A stretch of 64,000 nt of DNA from Aquanectria penicillioides (taxonomy: Eukaryota > Ascomycota > Sordariomycetes > Hypocreales > Nectriaceae), in the NCBI GenBank assembly GCA_003415625.1, contig PYIU01000001.1, positions 3,410,746-3,474,745 on the forward strand. The letters run 5' to 3'. Under the pieces are notes generated by a model that was not told where the DNA came from, did no database searches, and saw only the letters and a program-made list of their open reading frames with translations. The position numbers and the translations under genes were made by a program. This document shows positions 49,220 through 58,561 of the stretch, one piece after another. Numbering within the stretch: the stretch's first letter is position 1; each line of letters begins with the position of its first letter.

Positions 49220-51430
49220 GTATGAAGCCTTTTGGAACGAACTTAAACCCGGTTAAGACAACAAACCTTTAATTGCATATCTTTGCGTTATTGGAAGTAA
49301 GGCATTTGTTTACATCCTCCTTAAGCAGAATAAAACAAAGAAGAAGTCTAACAAGCTTATGCCATAAGCCTAGGAAGGGATATTGATTGAATACTAAGGC
49401 GAATACATTTATTGTATCTATAATCCGTAGATAAAGAAGATTGTGGAGACTGCTTATGTTGTCTTCCATAAGATGATTGGTTAAGATGAGGCAGATCCTA
49501 TTAAACGATCTATGCCATAGGGAATCCGCCGCAACTAGCGAAAGCCGGAGGACTTCCAACTTCTTGCCTTAGAGATGCCTAACCAGCCGGACCCAAAAAT
49601 AACTGCTAAAGCGATGAATCTCCCTAATGGACACTTATGGAAGAAGTCTACATTTAACCAAATTAAAGTCTTACTGCAAAAGAAGACATTTGAGTTCCTC
49701 CTAAAACACATGCTCTCTGCTGGCTGCTGACTGCTTCCAGCAAAGTGGGTTTACCGATATAAACGCAACGAGTTTAGAGAAATCACCCAACGCAAGTCTC
49801 GCCTTACAGCTAGAGGTCATAGACAGCACTACAGTATTGACTACCAAGAGACCTTCTCGAGTACAGTTCGTTCTGCATCATGGCGGATACTTATTGCATA
49901 CGCTATTCAATACAGTAAAGCGATTATCCAAATGGATATTGTGGCTGCATATTTAAACGGCAAGCTGAAGGAATAAGTATTTATGAAACAATTCCCGCTC
50001 TTATATGAGTTTATGTCTTACCCTGACTTTAAACATTGGGCCTAAGAGCTCAACTGGACTCCTAATGCAATTATACATGTTCTGCAAGCTCTTTATGGGC
50101 TTAAGTAGAGCGGCCGCAAATGGTAGGCAAAGCTAAAGGAAATCCTGATAAAATACTATATCGGTCAACTGAAGTTAGACACTGCAGTCTATCGACATCA
50201 AGTTGATGATTCTATTATCGCTACCTATATGGATGATGTCGGTAGGCGGGGTTACTGCATGCAGTGGTTTTATCGTGTTCAATTCATCTCTATCTCTCCC
50301 CTCCTCTAGAGGAAGGGTTGAGGCCATCTTCCTTATAGAAGAGCTTGTATCTCTAACAGTTATGAAACCGGACTCCGGCCCCGCACCCTCCGTGACGCCC
50401 GCATCACGATGTAAAGGAACCAACAGATGACTTATTTATATTTACAGACAATAAAGAGATAGCCACATAAATCTTCCGCAACATTAACGATAAAGTTGAA
50501 GCTAATATGGTTGGTTTTCCTTAGCATTTTCTGGGAGTGGCAATCCGAAAGACCCCTAATGGAGGCATTGCATTGGTTCAATAGAGCTATGCTCGCGATG
50601 TAATCCAGGAAATGGGAATGTCTGACTCCTATCCACGCGCCACACCATTCATTACCAGTCAATACAGCAGCTATAGGGCCAATTGCAGTGATCCTATTTA
50701 GAACATTAGGACTGAATACGCAAAGCTGATCGGTAAAGTCAACTATTTGGCTATGCAAACCCAACCTAACCTAGCCTTTGCCAATAGATTCTAGGCGCGT
50801 CATATGCACTCTCCTACTGAAGTTCACTTGAAAGGAGCTAAGGAGATGCTATGCTACTTGCAAGGCACTGCCGACCTTGGGATCCAATACACTTGGATGA
50901 ACCAAGAGAAGTTTGGGAACATCTACGGCCTCTATGGCTATTGTAATGCAGATCACGCCGGATGCGTGGACACTGGCCGTTCTACATCCTCCTATGTGTT
51001 CTTTATGAACAATGGAGCAGTTTCTTGGGCAAGTCGAAGGCAAAAGATAGTTGTAAAGTCAACCACTAAAGCCAAATATTACGCTATGTCCATGGCCGCC
51101 TATAAGGCCATTTGGATTAAGGAATTCTTGTAGGAATTGGGTATTACTGTTGATAACCCAATTGTTATACTTACCGATAATGAGAGCGCTAAGAAACTTA
51201 GCGACAATGCCGAATTTCATGCGCAAACTAAGCACATTCGAGTGGAGTACCACCATATGCGCGAAAATGTGGCCGATGGCACTATTGAGTTCCGCTGGAT
51301 ACTATTAGAAGAAATGGCTGCAGATGGCATGACAAAACCCTTGGAATGGGTCAAGCATAAAGCTTTTGTTAAGCTGTTGAAAATGGCTCCTGTTAAGCTG
51401 GACGATCCTGAGGCCTATCAGCTTGAGGGG
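49220..51430 (+). pseudogene. element 1 integrase C-terminus, reverse transcriptase and RNase H remnants
   Basis: Resumes at PYEAFWNELKPG-type integrase sequence, then RT (LPAKWVYRYKRNEF, VAAYLNGKLKE, LQALYGLK, YMDD) and RNase H (GYCNADHAGCVDTGRSTSS, STTKAKYYAMS, ADGMTKPLEWV). Nearly every in-frame stop is TAA/TAG where Gln is expected. Catalytic RNase H positions are altered (Asp-to-Asn in CNAD, Glu-to-Lys in TKAKY). Protease and the integrase core are absent. A solo LTR interrupts the RT at YMDD. Confidence 0.85.
50237..50425 (-). mobile_element. solo LTR inserted in the RT active-site motif of element 1
   Basis: 189 bp, TGTCGGTAGG to GGAACCAACA, flanked by a perfect 5-bp duplication GATGA (50232-50236 and 50426-50430). 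Removing one copy of the duplication and the LTR restores YMDD followed by DLFIF. It lacks a block present in the 211-bp element-2 LTRs, so it is a different copy, presumably left by LTR-LTR recombination. Confidence 0.92.
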
Positions 51431-51433
51431 GAG
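51421..51433 (+). other. polypurine tract of element 1
   Basis: Purine-rich GAGGGGGAG immediately before the right LTR, the usual primer site for plus-strand synthesis. Confidence 0.6.
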
Positions 51434-51708
51434 TGTTGGACCACATGATTTTTTGAGCGACGCAAACCGCAAACATTGCGCTTATTGAAACCAATAGGCG
51501 AGATCTAGCAAGCAGCAAACATTATGCTGCTCATGGAAATGCTAAGCGAGGGATTGAATGGTTCAAAAGATGTACGATGGTTTCCCATAGTCTATTGTTT
51601 TAGTTCTTGCTCTTTATCATAGAATTGATCAGTTAGCTCGCATAGAGTAATTGAAGTCATTTTTCCCTGGTCGCTCACTCAATGCTCTATGCCTTGTAGC
51701 TTTCTACA
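51434..51708 (+). repeat. right LTR of element 1
   Basis: 275 bp from TGTTGGACCA to TTTCTACA with intact TG/CA ends; matches 41712-41984 with many substitutions. Confidence 0.88.
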
Positions 51709-52929
51709 CCCACACCTGACTACCCTGTAGTAAGGTTTGGACCAGACCGTTACATTTAGACCACCGGAATTTAGGCTTCACATCGATCTCTTTTACGCAT
51801 TCAAAATGCCACAATAGATGAAAACATTTATGATAAATCTCACAGCCAAATAACCAATATAAATAGTGGATTTGGCTTTGAACAGGCTCCAAATCGGTAT
51901 TCTAGTGAGGAAGAACCTAATGCTATTATTTCTGTGGGAGGCGTATCAGTCACTATTCTACAGTCGCGGCAGCGTCTGTAAGCTTGAGCTTTACATAGTT
52001 ATAATTCAATAACCACACCACTGAAATGATCCATATTGATAAGACTAGTTATTTTGAAATAGGTGATTCTAATTATATATTTATCTTCCTTTTGGAATTG
52101 ATTTGATGAAGTTGTGGATGAGTTACATTGGAAAAGTTGGTTACGCCAGTGACGCTACGGGTTTTGCCCCCACCTCTCCTCTAGAGAGGCGGGGGTTGTC
52201 TACAAGCCCAGCGTCGCGCTTCTCAATAACCCACGGTCTCAACAACGGTAATCAAGCAATTCATCCACGTTGAGAATGTCACAATCGTATCATTAACCTC
52301 GTTATAAAGCGGCTATTAGGCTAGCAAGCCTCTTTTTATACCTCGGCTTTATCCTGCGAAGTCTATCTAACACTGGGTCCTCTATTTATCGGCTGCTTGC
52401 ATTGCGTGATTGAAGCTGAGCAGGGCACATCACCTTGCAGTGTCTAAGCCATTCGTTATATGATCTCATTGAGTGCATCAAGGCTCAGCAGTTGTGACGC
52501 GCAGGGGCTCACTATTTCTCGCGATAAAAGAATACCTCGCTAATTTTTTTTTGGTTCTTTTAAATTGCTCTGATTTTGAAGCATTTCGTCAACAGAGTGG
52601 GAGTTGGTACGCGAAGTCAGCCCTGGGTCACTCCATGAGATGAGTAGAACAACTCCTCAGCTCAGTGTGTGGTTGGTGTCGCGCGATCCATAAAGAGTCC
52701 TCGAGAAACTTTCAGGTTCTATTCTAGTCGAGGTTTTTATTTGCATTTCCTGACTGGGTGCCTGAGAGTTTTTCCTCCGGCGGGTTGAGTCTATTCATCG
52801 TCCTTAATATTTCTCACTCAACGGCGATCAGCAAAATCACATCGCATTTGATCAATCACCCGTCAACTCGCCGCCTCATTCACCTTTCGATAGGAATATT
52901 CTTGATTGATTGGACAAAAAAGTACTTTG
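51709..52929. other. AT-rich stretch without a recognised gene
   Basis: No supported gene. It contains an imperfect hairpin at 52167-52195 and otherwise short, unrecognisable frames. Confidence 0.45.
52167..52195. other. GC-rich hairpin
   Basis: CCCCC-A-CCTCTC, a five-base loop, then GAGAGG-C-GGGGG: an 11-bp stem with one mismatch in AT-rich surroundings. It may be the core of a small element; no terminal duplication was found. Confidence 0.4.
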
Positions 52930-53113
52930 TGTTGGTCCCTTAGGATGCAGGCATCACGGGATTCAGGATGGCGGTTTTAAATAAGTAAGGGATTGAGCTT
53001 ATCTACGCCCAAGATGAACAAGCTCTCAATCCCTCCTCCAAGAGAGAGATAGAAGGAAGAGACAATACAAGAACGAATTGCCCACTGCATGCAGTAAACA
53101 CCTCCTACCGACA
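52930..53113 (+). mobile_element. solo LTR of the element-2 family (diverged)
   Basis: 184 bp from TGTTGGTCCC to CTACCGACA with a perfect 5-bp duplication CTTTG on both sides (52925-52929 and 53114-53118). Carries ACTGCATGCAGT. By eye it is closer to the LTR at 53749 than to element 2. Confidence 0.88.
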
Positions 53114-53748
53114 CTTTGGTTCTCAAGAAGGGGCGTTGTCCAACATCGGGTGTCGATTTCCAGATTTGTTCGCCGAGTAATGACACTTTGACCGCGTCAA
53201 CTCAAAGGGGAAGAAAATGAAGTTGACTATTTGTAGTCTTTAGTGGAGAGTTTGGCTATTTGCAGAATCATTGTGGTTTGGGAAAGGGTTTCCGAATGTT
53301 GAACTCATGGATTGGCACATCCGAAATCCCGGGGAACAGAGGGGTGATCAAGGGGACAAATCGTTCATTTCAAGATCTTGAAAATGACACTAGTTTATGC
53401 TAATTTAGGGAATGTGTAGCAAGCAGACCAAAAAGACACTCAAAAGCGTGAATTTCCGGGCCAAGGAATCGACAAATTTAGCCCCAGCTAAGATTTCTCC
53501 TTAGCCATACTAGCCCAAGGCGATGGCGTAACTACTACCTATGTGGCATGTGCTCTGCTGTGAATGGTTAGCCGAGAGAAATACAACTAGACGAATCACA
53601 TTAACGTCAGACTATAGACTTAATTGGAGAATACGAACTAGTTTCGAATCTTCTCAGCGGGGAATAGTGGTATTATCGGAGTCAGTTGGCTATGACATAA
53701 TTGCCTCCCTGTGGAACTGATCTTCACGATGTTACAAAAAAGTTCCCC
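53114..53748. other. intergenic stretch
   Basis: Nothing recognised between the two diverged LTRs. Confidence 0.45.
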
Positions 53749-53950
53749 TGTCGGTAGACGGGGTCTGCTGCATGTAGTGGGTAACTCGTTCTCGTATTGT
53801 CTCTATCTTCTATCTCTCTCCCAGAGGAGGGATTGAGGGTATCTCCCTCAATGAGAGCTTGTTTCATCTTGGGCTTAGGTCAGCTCCCTCTCTTACCCTT
53901 TTGAAACCGCGCATCTTGAGTCCCGTGATGCCTGCATCATAAGGAACCTT
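53749..53950 (-). mobile_element. degenerate LTR of the element-2 family
   Basis: Begins TGTCGGTAGACGGGG and matches the family to AAGGAACC, where the terminal CAACA is replaced by unrelated sequence. The central palindrome is mutated (CTGCATGTAG). No duplication found; the end is approximate. Confidence 0.7.
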
Positions 53951-54095
53951 ATGGGTCATTAGAAATTCCACATCGCTTAACATCAATGTTTTATTCGTCT
54001 TAGAATATGTACTAGCATGTTTTAGTTAGCCCTGGTTTAGATTAATTTGTAGACGAAGCATTTGGATTGGGTAAAGGGCTATTGAGATGTTTAAG

Positions 54096-55172
54096 CTACT
54101 TGAACTGCATATTCTTTTCCTCTTCTGCCATTTGACCAAAGATGCCACTCCACTCTTCATAAGCTCCGGCTGCCAATGGCCCCCTCAATGGAAGTCTCCC
54201 TCCTTCCAAGTGACCAAGACCCATAACTTTGTAAATTCCTTCCCGAATGCCAAGAATACCCGCTTTGACAATATATTCTTCCGCACTTGAAACTTTCCAT
54301 TGCAGTCTGTGGATTTCTTCTAAGGCTGTCTCATCTAAGGGTCTCTGTGCAGCCAAGGAGAATAAGTGTGCGACAGTTCTAGGAAACATGGCTGCGAGGC
54401 CGTCAATGACACCGGCGGCATTGAACACCACGATGGGCCCGAGTTGCTGGCCGAAACCCGAGTAAACACGAAACTTAGAGTGATCAATTTTAGGGTGAAG
54501 AGATACTTGAACGTGGTGGGAGACGTTTCCATGCGACCTTGGTCATGTTAGTTGGGACTAGTTGATGTGGGGGAACGTACATTTTGCATCCCACAATATT
54601 GGGGTGTGCTGCCAACGTCACATATGTGTCTATGCTGAGCATAAGATTATTTGTGACACCGGGATAGTTGTACCTGAAACCTATTAGCATTGAACCCTAA
54701 ATATCAAGTAATGTCTTTTTCACAGTAAAATCGGGAGTGGACTGTTATCGGCAACCAAGGTAAACCACTCAATCAAGTTGTCTTGGCTCGCTGCGCTACC
54801 AAAATATCCAGGTGCAAGCACTAGACCCCACTGTGCCCCGGCTTTTTTAGCGTCATTCAACCACTGAAGAGCCTCATCAACACTATTAATGAGGACACCC
54901 GCCATGATAGGATAATCATGGTAACCTGCCGTATCTAGGCCTTTGCGGACTCCTGATATCAAACCGATACGCTCTTCGCTAGACATGTGAATTGCTTCAC
55001 CTGTCGAGCCCATGAGAACAAGGCCCGTAATACCAGCTTCGGCGAGCTTTACGCTGTGTGCGACCTGAGTCTCCACATCAATGGCTGGCTGTAGTGAGGG
55101 CGCCTGGGCTTTGGCCTTGAAGAAGGTGGGGACCGGCACAAAGACGCCATCAGGTGGAGTTGGGAATGTCAT
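54096..55172 (-). CDS. 2-keto-3-deoxy sugar acid aldolase (DHDPS / class I aldolase family)
   Basis: Three exons on the minus strand: 55172-54724, 54673-54581 and 54537-54096, 327 residues, normal for the family. Introns are 50 nt (54674-54723) and 43 nt (54538-54580), with CTAAT and CTAAC branch sites. Motifs: GSTGEAIHMSSEERIGLI (substrate-carboxylate loop), the catalytic Tyr in YNYPGV (formed across intron 1), and the Schiff-base Lys in VGCKMSHGN (across intron 2). Such enzymes cleave 2-keto-3-deoxy hexonates to pyruvate plus a glyceraldehyde. Fungal relatives include the L-threo-3-deoxy-hexulosonate aldolase GaaC. With the DgoD-like dehydratase next door, 2-keto-3-deoxy-D-galactonate is the more likely substrate here (inference). 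It shares a 295-bp divergent promoter with the reductase. Confidence 0.88.
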
Positions 55173-55467
55173 TTTCGAATTCTAGTGACTCGACTCGACT
55201 CAATGGATCTTAACAAGTGTATGCATACTAATCACCCTCCAAGCTAATTCTATATAGTGAAAAGAACGGCAGAGTGAAATTGTGTTTTATTCCGCTGCCG
55301 ACCCGATCCCGCTCCGGTTCAATGTTGCCGACTGACGCTTTTCCGGTTCCCAGAGCCGTCGGATAAATGAAGTCGTCAACGGCTTGTACACGGCATTTAT
55401 TTTCACAAAACCTCTCTTACTTAGCGAGGGGAATAATCCACCACTCATTCTCCTCCTCAACTCAATC
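55173..55467. promoter_or_regulatory. divergent promoter between aldolase and reductase
   Basis: 295 bp between two divergent ATGs. It holds several CCG/CGG half-sites, including CCGACCCG at 55298-55305 and two copies of CCGGTTC (about 55313 and 55343). CCGACCCG also occurs at 56850-56857 upstream of the dehydratase. Binding by the nearby Zn2Cys6 protein is inference. Confidence 0.45.
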
Positions 55468-56545
55468 ATGTCGTCTGGCCGTACTTTCAAGCTCAACTCT
55501 GGATACTCTATCCCCGCAGTAGGACTCGGAACTTGGGTAAGACTGAAGAATCGCATCACTAAGAAGACACTGACGTCCAATAGCAATCCGGTCCTAATGA
55601 AGTAGCCAACGCTGTGGAGTTCGCACTGAAGCATGGATATCGCCATATCGACGCTGCTGCGGTGTACGACAACGAGGCTGAGGTTGGTGCCGGTATCAAG
55701 GCATCCGGAGTACCTAGGAAGGAGTTCTTTTTGACATCCAAACTATGGAACACCCACCACCGAGCTGCTGATGTTGAGGAAGCCGTTGATCAGTCCCTAA
55801 AAGATCTTGGTACCGATTTTCTGGATCTTTACTTAATCCATTGGCCAGTGGCATTCCAAAAGTCCGCTGAGCTGAAAGATCGGTTCCCTATAGATCCATC
55901 TGATCAAGGAGTTCATGTCATCAACGTGCCTATTAAGGAAACATGGCAAGCCCTGGAAGCTCTCGTCAAGAAGGGTAAAATTAGGAGCATTGGTATCAGC
56001 AATTTTAACAAGGAGAAAACCGAAGAGATTCTTGATTTGTGAGTATTTAAATATAGGATTGAACCATTTCTGACAGCTATAGTGCTGAGATCAAGCCCGC
56101 TGTCAACCAGATTGAGGCTCATCCGTATCTGCAGCAGCCTGGTCTACTAGAGTGGTTTCGGGAACAAGGAATTCTTCTCACTGCATACAGCCCTTCAGGA
56201 AACAACATTTACGGCCTCCCCAAAGCTATTGACGATCTTGAAGTGATTGCGATCGCAAAAGAGTTGCAGAAAACTCCCGCTCAGGTTCTCATCCAATGGG
56301 CTGTTCAGAGAGGGACCGTTGTGCTACCTAAATCCGTGACCCCCTCACGAATTGCTGAGAATTTTGAGGACTTTGAGCTTCCTAAGGATGCATTTGAGAA
56401 AATTAATGCTTTGGATAAGAACCATCGATATAATGTGCCGATTCGGCTGGGCGTTGATGTCTTTGGCGAGCTTGACGAACCCACGGTTAAGAAGGGTAGA
56501 CAGGACTGGATTGCCAAGCAAAGGGAGCTCAAGGCTGCCGCCTAA
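55468..56545 (+). CDS. aldo/keto reductase (glyceraldehyde-reductase-like)
   Basis: Three exons: 55468-55536, 55584-56038 and 56077-56545. Introns are 47 nt (55537-55583) and an unusually short 38 nt (56039-56076, GTGAGT...TGACAG). The catalytic tetrad is visible: Asp and Tyr in IDAAAVYDNEAEVG, Lys in LTSKLWNTHH, His in YLIHWPVAF. The IPAVGLGTW opening and the LPKSVTPSRIAENFEDFEL cofactor-binding segment fit the NADP(H)-dependent family. Fungal relatives reduce glyceraldehyde, xylose and other short aldehydes. Beside a keto-deoxy acid aldolase, reduction of the released glyceraldehyde to glycerol is the natural guess, as GaaD does in the galacturonate pathway. The substrate is not proven by sequence. 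Confidence 0.9.
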
Positions 56546-56988
56546 TGGTAGGACTTTATTAGCTCTAGGCCCTATGCATTCAATAGATTCATCACACCAA
56601 TTCTCTCAGATGCCTATTCCGTTTGCTTGTGCAACTTCGCGTACCTCACTCGAATGGAAAGTACCGTTGGGCTCACTTGCCGAGCACAAAGAGCTCTACA
56701 GTAATAGCTTTTCATCATCTATTGTCGAAATCCGTAAATTCCGTTGAGTAGATGAACATTTGGTCTGTATCCGTTTGCCCCGAGATGGGATAGTGTTCCG
56801 GTGTCGGAGAGTGCGGCATCTACGTACGCCACGTGTGGATACCGCATATCCGACCCGGCAGAATTGACCCGACGCGTATTCGGTTCGAGTTTCGGAGATA
56901 TGCACCGCACATTAGAGCGACTTGTTTATAATCGCGCGTGAGTTACGATAGGAAAGTAGCTGCATTCTTGGTCACTCCAACAATAATC
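56546..56988 (+). promoter_or_regulatory. upstream region of the dehydratase
   Basis: No gene. Contains TCCGGTGTCGGA (CCG-N4-CGG inverted half-sites, about 56795-56806), CCGACCCG at 56850-56857 shared with the divergent promoter, a CACGTG near 56830, and further CGG motifs. Candidate binding region for a Zn2Cys6 regulator (inference). Confidence 0.4.
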
Positions 56989-58275
56989 ATGGGTAAGATC
57001 GCTTCAATTGAGTATTTCCGGGTTCCTCCCCGCTGGCTCTTTGTCAAAATTACAGACGATGCTGGTAATGTGGGGTGGGGTGAATCATCGTTGGAGGGGC
57101 ACACGCAAGCTGTTGAAGGTTGCCTGGACGCCTGGATATCGCAGTATACCGGGATGGACGCTGAGTTAGCATCGTCTCGTATGATGTTAGGTGTAAGCTA
57201 ACATAATCATAATCATAGTGGGATCGAACAAATTTGGCAGAGATCTTGGCGCATGGGCTTTTACAGAGGAGGGCCGGTTTTTATGAGCGCATTAGCTGGC
57301 ATTGACATTGCGCTCTGGGACCTCAAAGGTAAGCTTCAAGACTCACGATTCATCTACTAACACTTGATAGCTCGAAGACTGAATGTTCCCATCTATGAAC
57401 TCTTGGGTGGCAAGGTCAGAGACAAGCTCAAAGTTTACGCATGGATTGGAGGAGACCGACCATCAGACGTCGAGGCTCAAGCGTGAGTGGTGGAGATTTC
57501 GAAAGTGACTAAACTAATCGTTGGCAGGCTTTCTCGTCACTCACAAGGATTTACTGCAGTAAAGATGAATGCCACAGAAGACCTTGGCTGGTTGGACTCA
57601 CCATCTGCTCTTGATGACTGCGTTGAACGGGTGAGAACTGTTAAATCTTTAGGCATGGACGCTGGCGTTGATTTCCATGGTCGCGTGCATAAGCCCATGG
57701 CAAGGCAACTTGCGGCATTGCTAGCACCCCATCGCCCAATGTTCATCGAAGAGCCTCTCTTATCTGAGCACATCGAAGGAATTAAGGCGTTTTCCCAGGC
57801 GGTGTCAACTCCAATCGCCCTTGGGGAGCGTCTTCATAGCCGCTGGGATGTCAAGCCATTCTTAGAAGCTGCATGCATTGACATTCTGCAACCCGATATT
57901 TCTCATGTCGGAGGGATCTCTGAATTGCGACGGATCGCAGCTATGGCAGAGGCATATGATGTGGCTATTGCCCCTCACTGCCCTCTTGGACCGATTGCTC
58001 TTGCAGCAAACATTCAAGTTGATGCTGCTACACCAAATTTTGCCATCCAGGAGATGAGCCTAGGAATTCACTACAACACAGGTGGGCATGACTTATTGTC
58101 ATACATCAAGAACCCTGAGATTTGGGATGTTGATAATGGCTATATCGACATTATGACGGGTTCTGGTTTGGGAATAGACGTTGACGAAGAAAAAATCCGG
58201 GAACTAAGCCAAAATTCCGAACCATGGGTCAGTCCAGGCTTTGTTGGACCATGTGGTGAATGGAGGGAATGGTGA
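56989..58275 (+). CDS. D-galactonate dehydratase (enolase superfamily, DgoD-like)
   Basis: Four exons: 56989-57164, 57219-57328, 57371-57482 and 57528-58275, 381 residues, matching bacterial DgoD (about 382). ATG 56989 gives [16 protein letters not shown], close to the DgoD start. Exon 1 is ended at 57164 (donor GTTAGC) because only this phase yields [20 protein letters not shown] with the family's GFYRGGP. Metal ligands are seen in [11 protein letters not shown] (Asp), MFIEEPLL (Glu) and [11 protein letters not shown] (Glu); the catalytic His is in [13 protein letters not shown]. The reaction is D-galactonate to 2-keto-3-deoxy-D-galactonate plus water. The aldolase and reductase lie just upstream. 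Related sugar-acid dehydratases with other substrates cannot be fully excluded, but the resemblance to DgoD runs the whole length. Confidence 0.9.
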
Positions 58276-58561
58276 GGCTTTGAGAAATATCTAGACTTCA
58301 AAGTGACTGGCTTGACCAAGTAGAATAGTTGAGATTAGCTAATGTGTGACCGAAAATAGTATTTCATTCTCGATTGAATCACACTAAGCCATGAATGGGA
58401 ATGTCATCTCAACCCCTTGCCATGCCGCTAACTAACCCCATACCCCGCTCCATTTCCCCGCCTCCCATACACACTAATAACCTTGCCCATAGATAACTGC
58501 CCAGCTTCCATTTCCGACGCCCTTTTCCGTACCAACCGCCAATTGCCTGTATCAATCAACA
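58276..58561 (+). promoter_or_regulatory. upstream region of the Zn2Cys6 regulator
   Basis: 286 bp between the dehydratase stop and the regulator ATG. Pyrimidine-rich tracts (about 58,410-58,540) are typical of fungal promoters. No specific site is assigned. Confidence 0.4.

Larger units (their letters stand above)
41712..51708 (+). mobile_element. decayed Ty1/Copia retrotransposon (element 1), host of nested insertions
   Basis: Two related LTRs (41712-41984 and 51434-51708) flank, on the plus strand, a PBS, a gag remnant, and integrase C-terminus/RT/RNase H remnants, followed by a polypurine tract. The inside is interrupted by element 2 (43434-49219) and by a solo LTR (50237-50425). The two LTRs differ at many positions, often transitions, so the insertion is old. 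In-frame stops are nearly all TAA/TAG at expected Gln codons. No target duplication is visible at the outer ends. Confidence 0.88.

Noticed and set aside
42265..51430. TAA/TAG read as Gln (reassigned genetic code)
   Set aside because: Host genes in the window use TAA, TAG and TGA as normal stops, and Gln is encoded by CAA/CAG. The pattern is confined to transposons and comes with Asp-to-Asn and Glu-to-Lys changes, so mutation explains it.
55173..56545. Assignment of the aldolase and reductase to the D-galacturonate pathway (gaaC/gaaD)
   Set aside because: Possible from family alone, but the neighbouring dehydratase resembles D-galactonate dehydratase along its whole length rather than the galacturonate-pathway L-galactonate dehydratase, and no galacturonate reductase is present.
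57193..57240. Alternative dehydratase intron 1 with donor GTAAGC
   Set aside because: It is in phase, but deletes the IEQIWQ segment that the family conserves before GFYRGG; the GTTAGC donor at 57165 keeps it and puts CTAAC at a normal branch distance.
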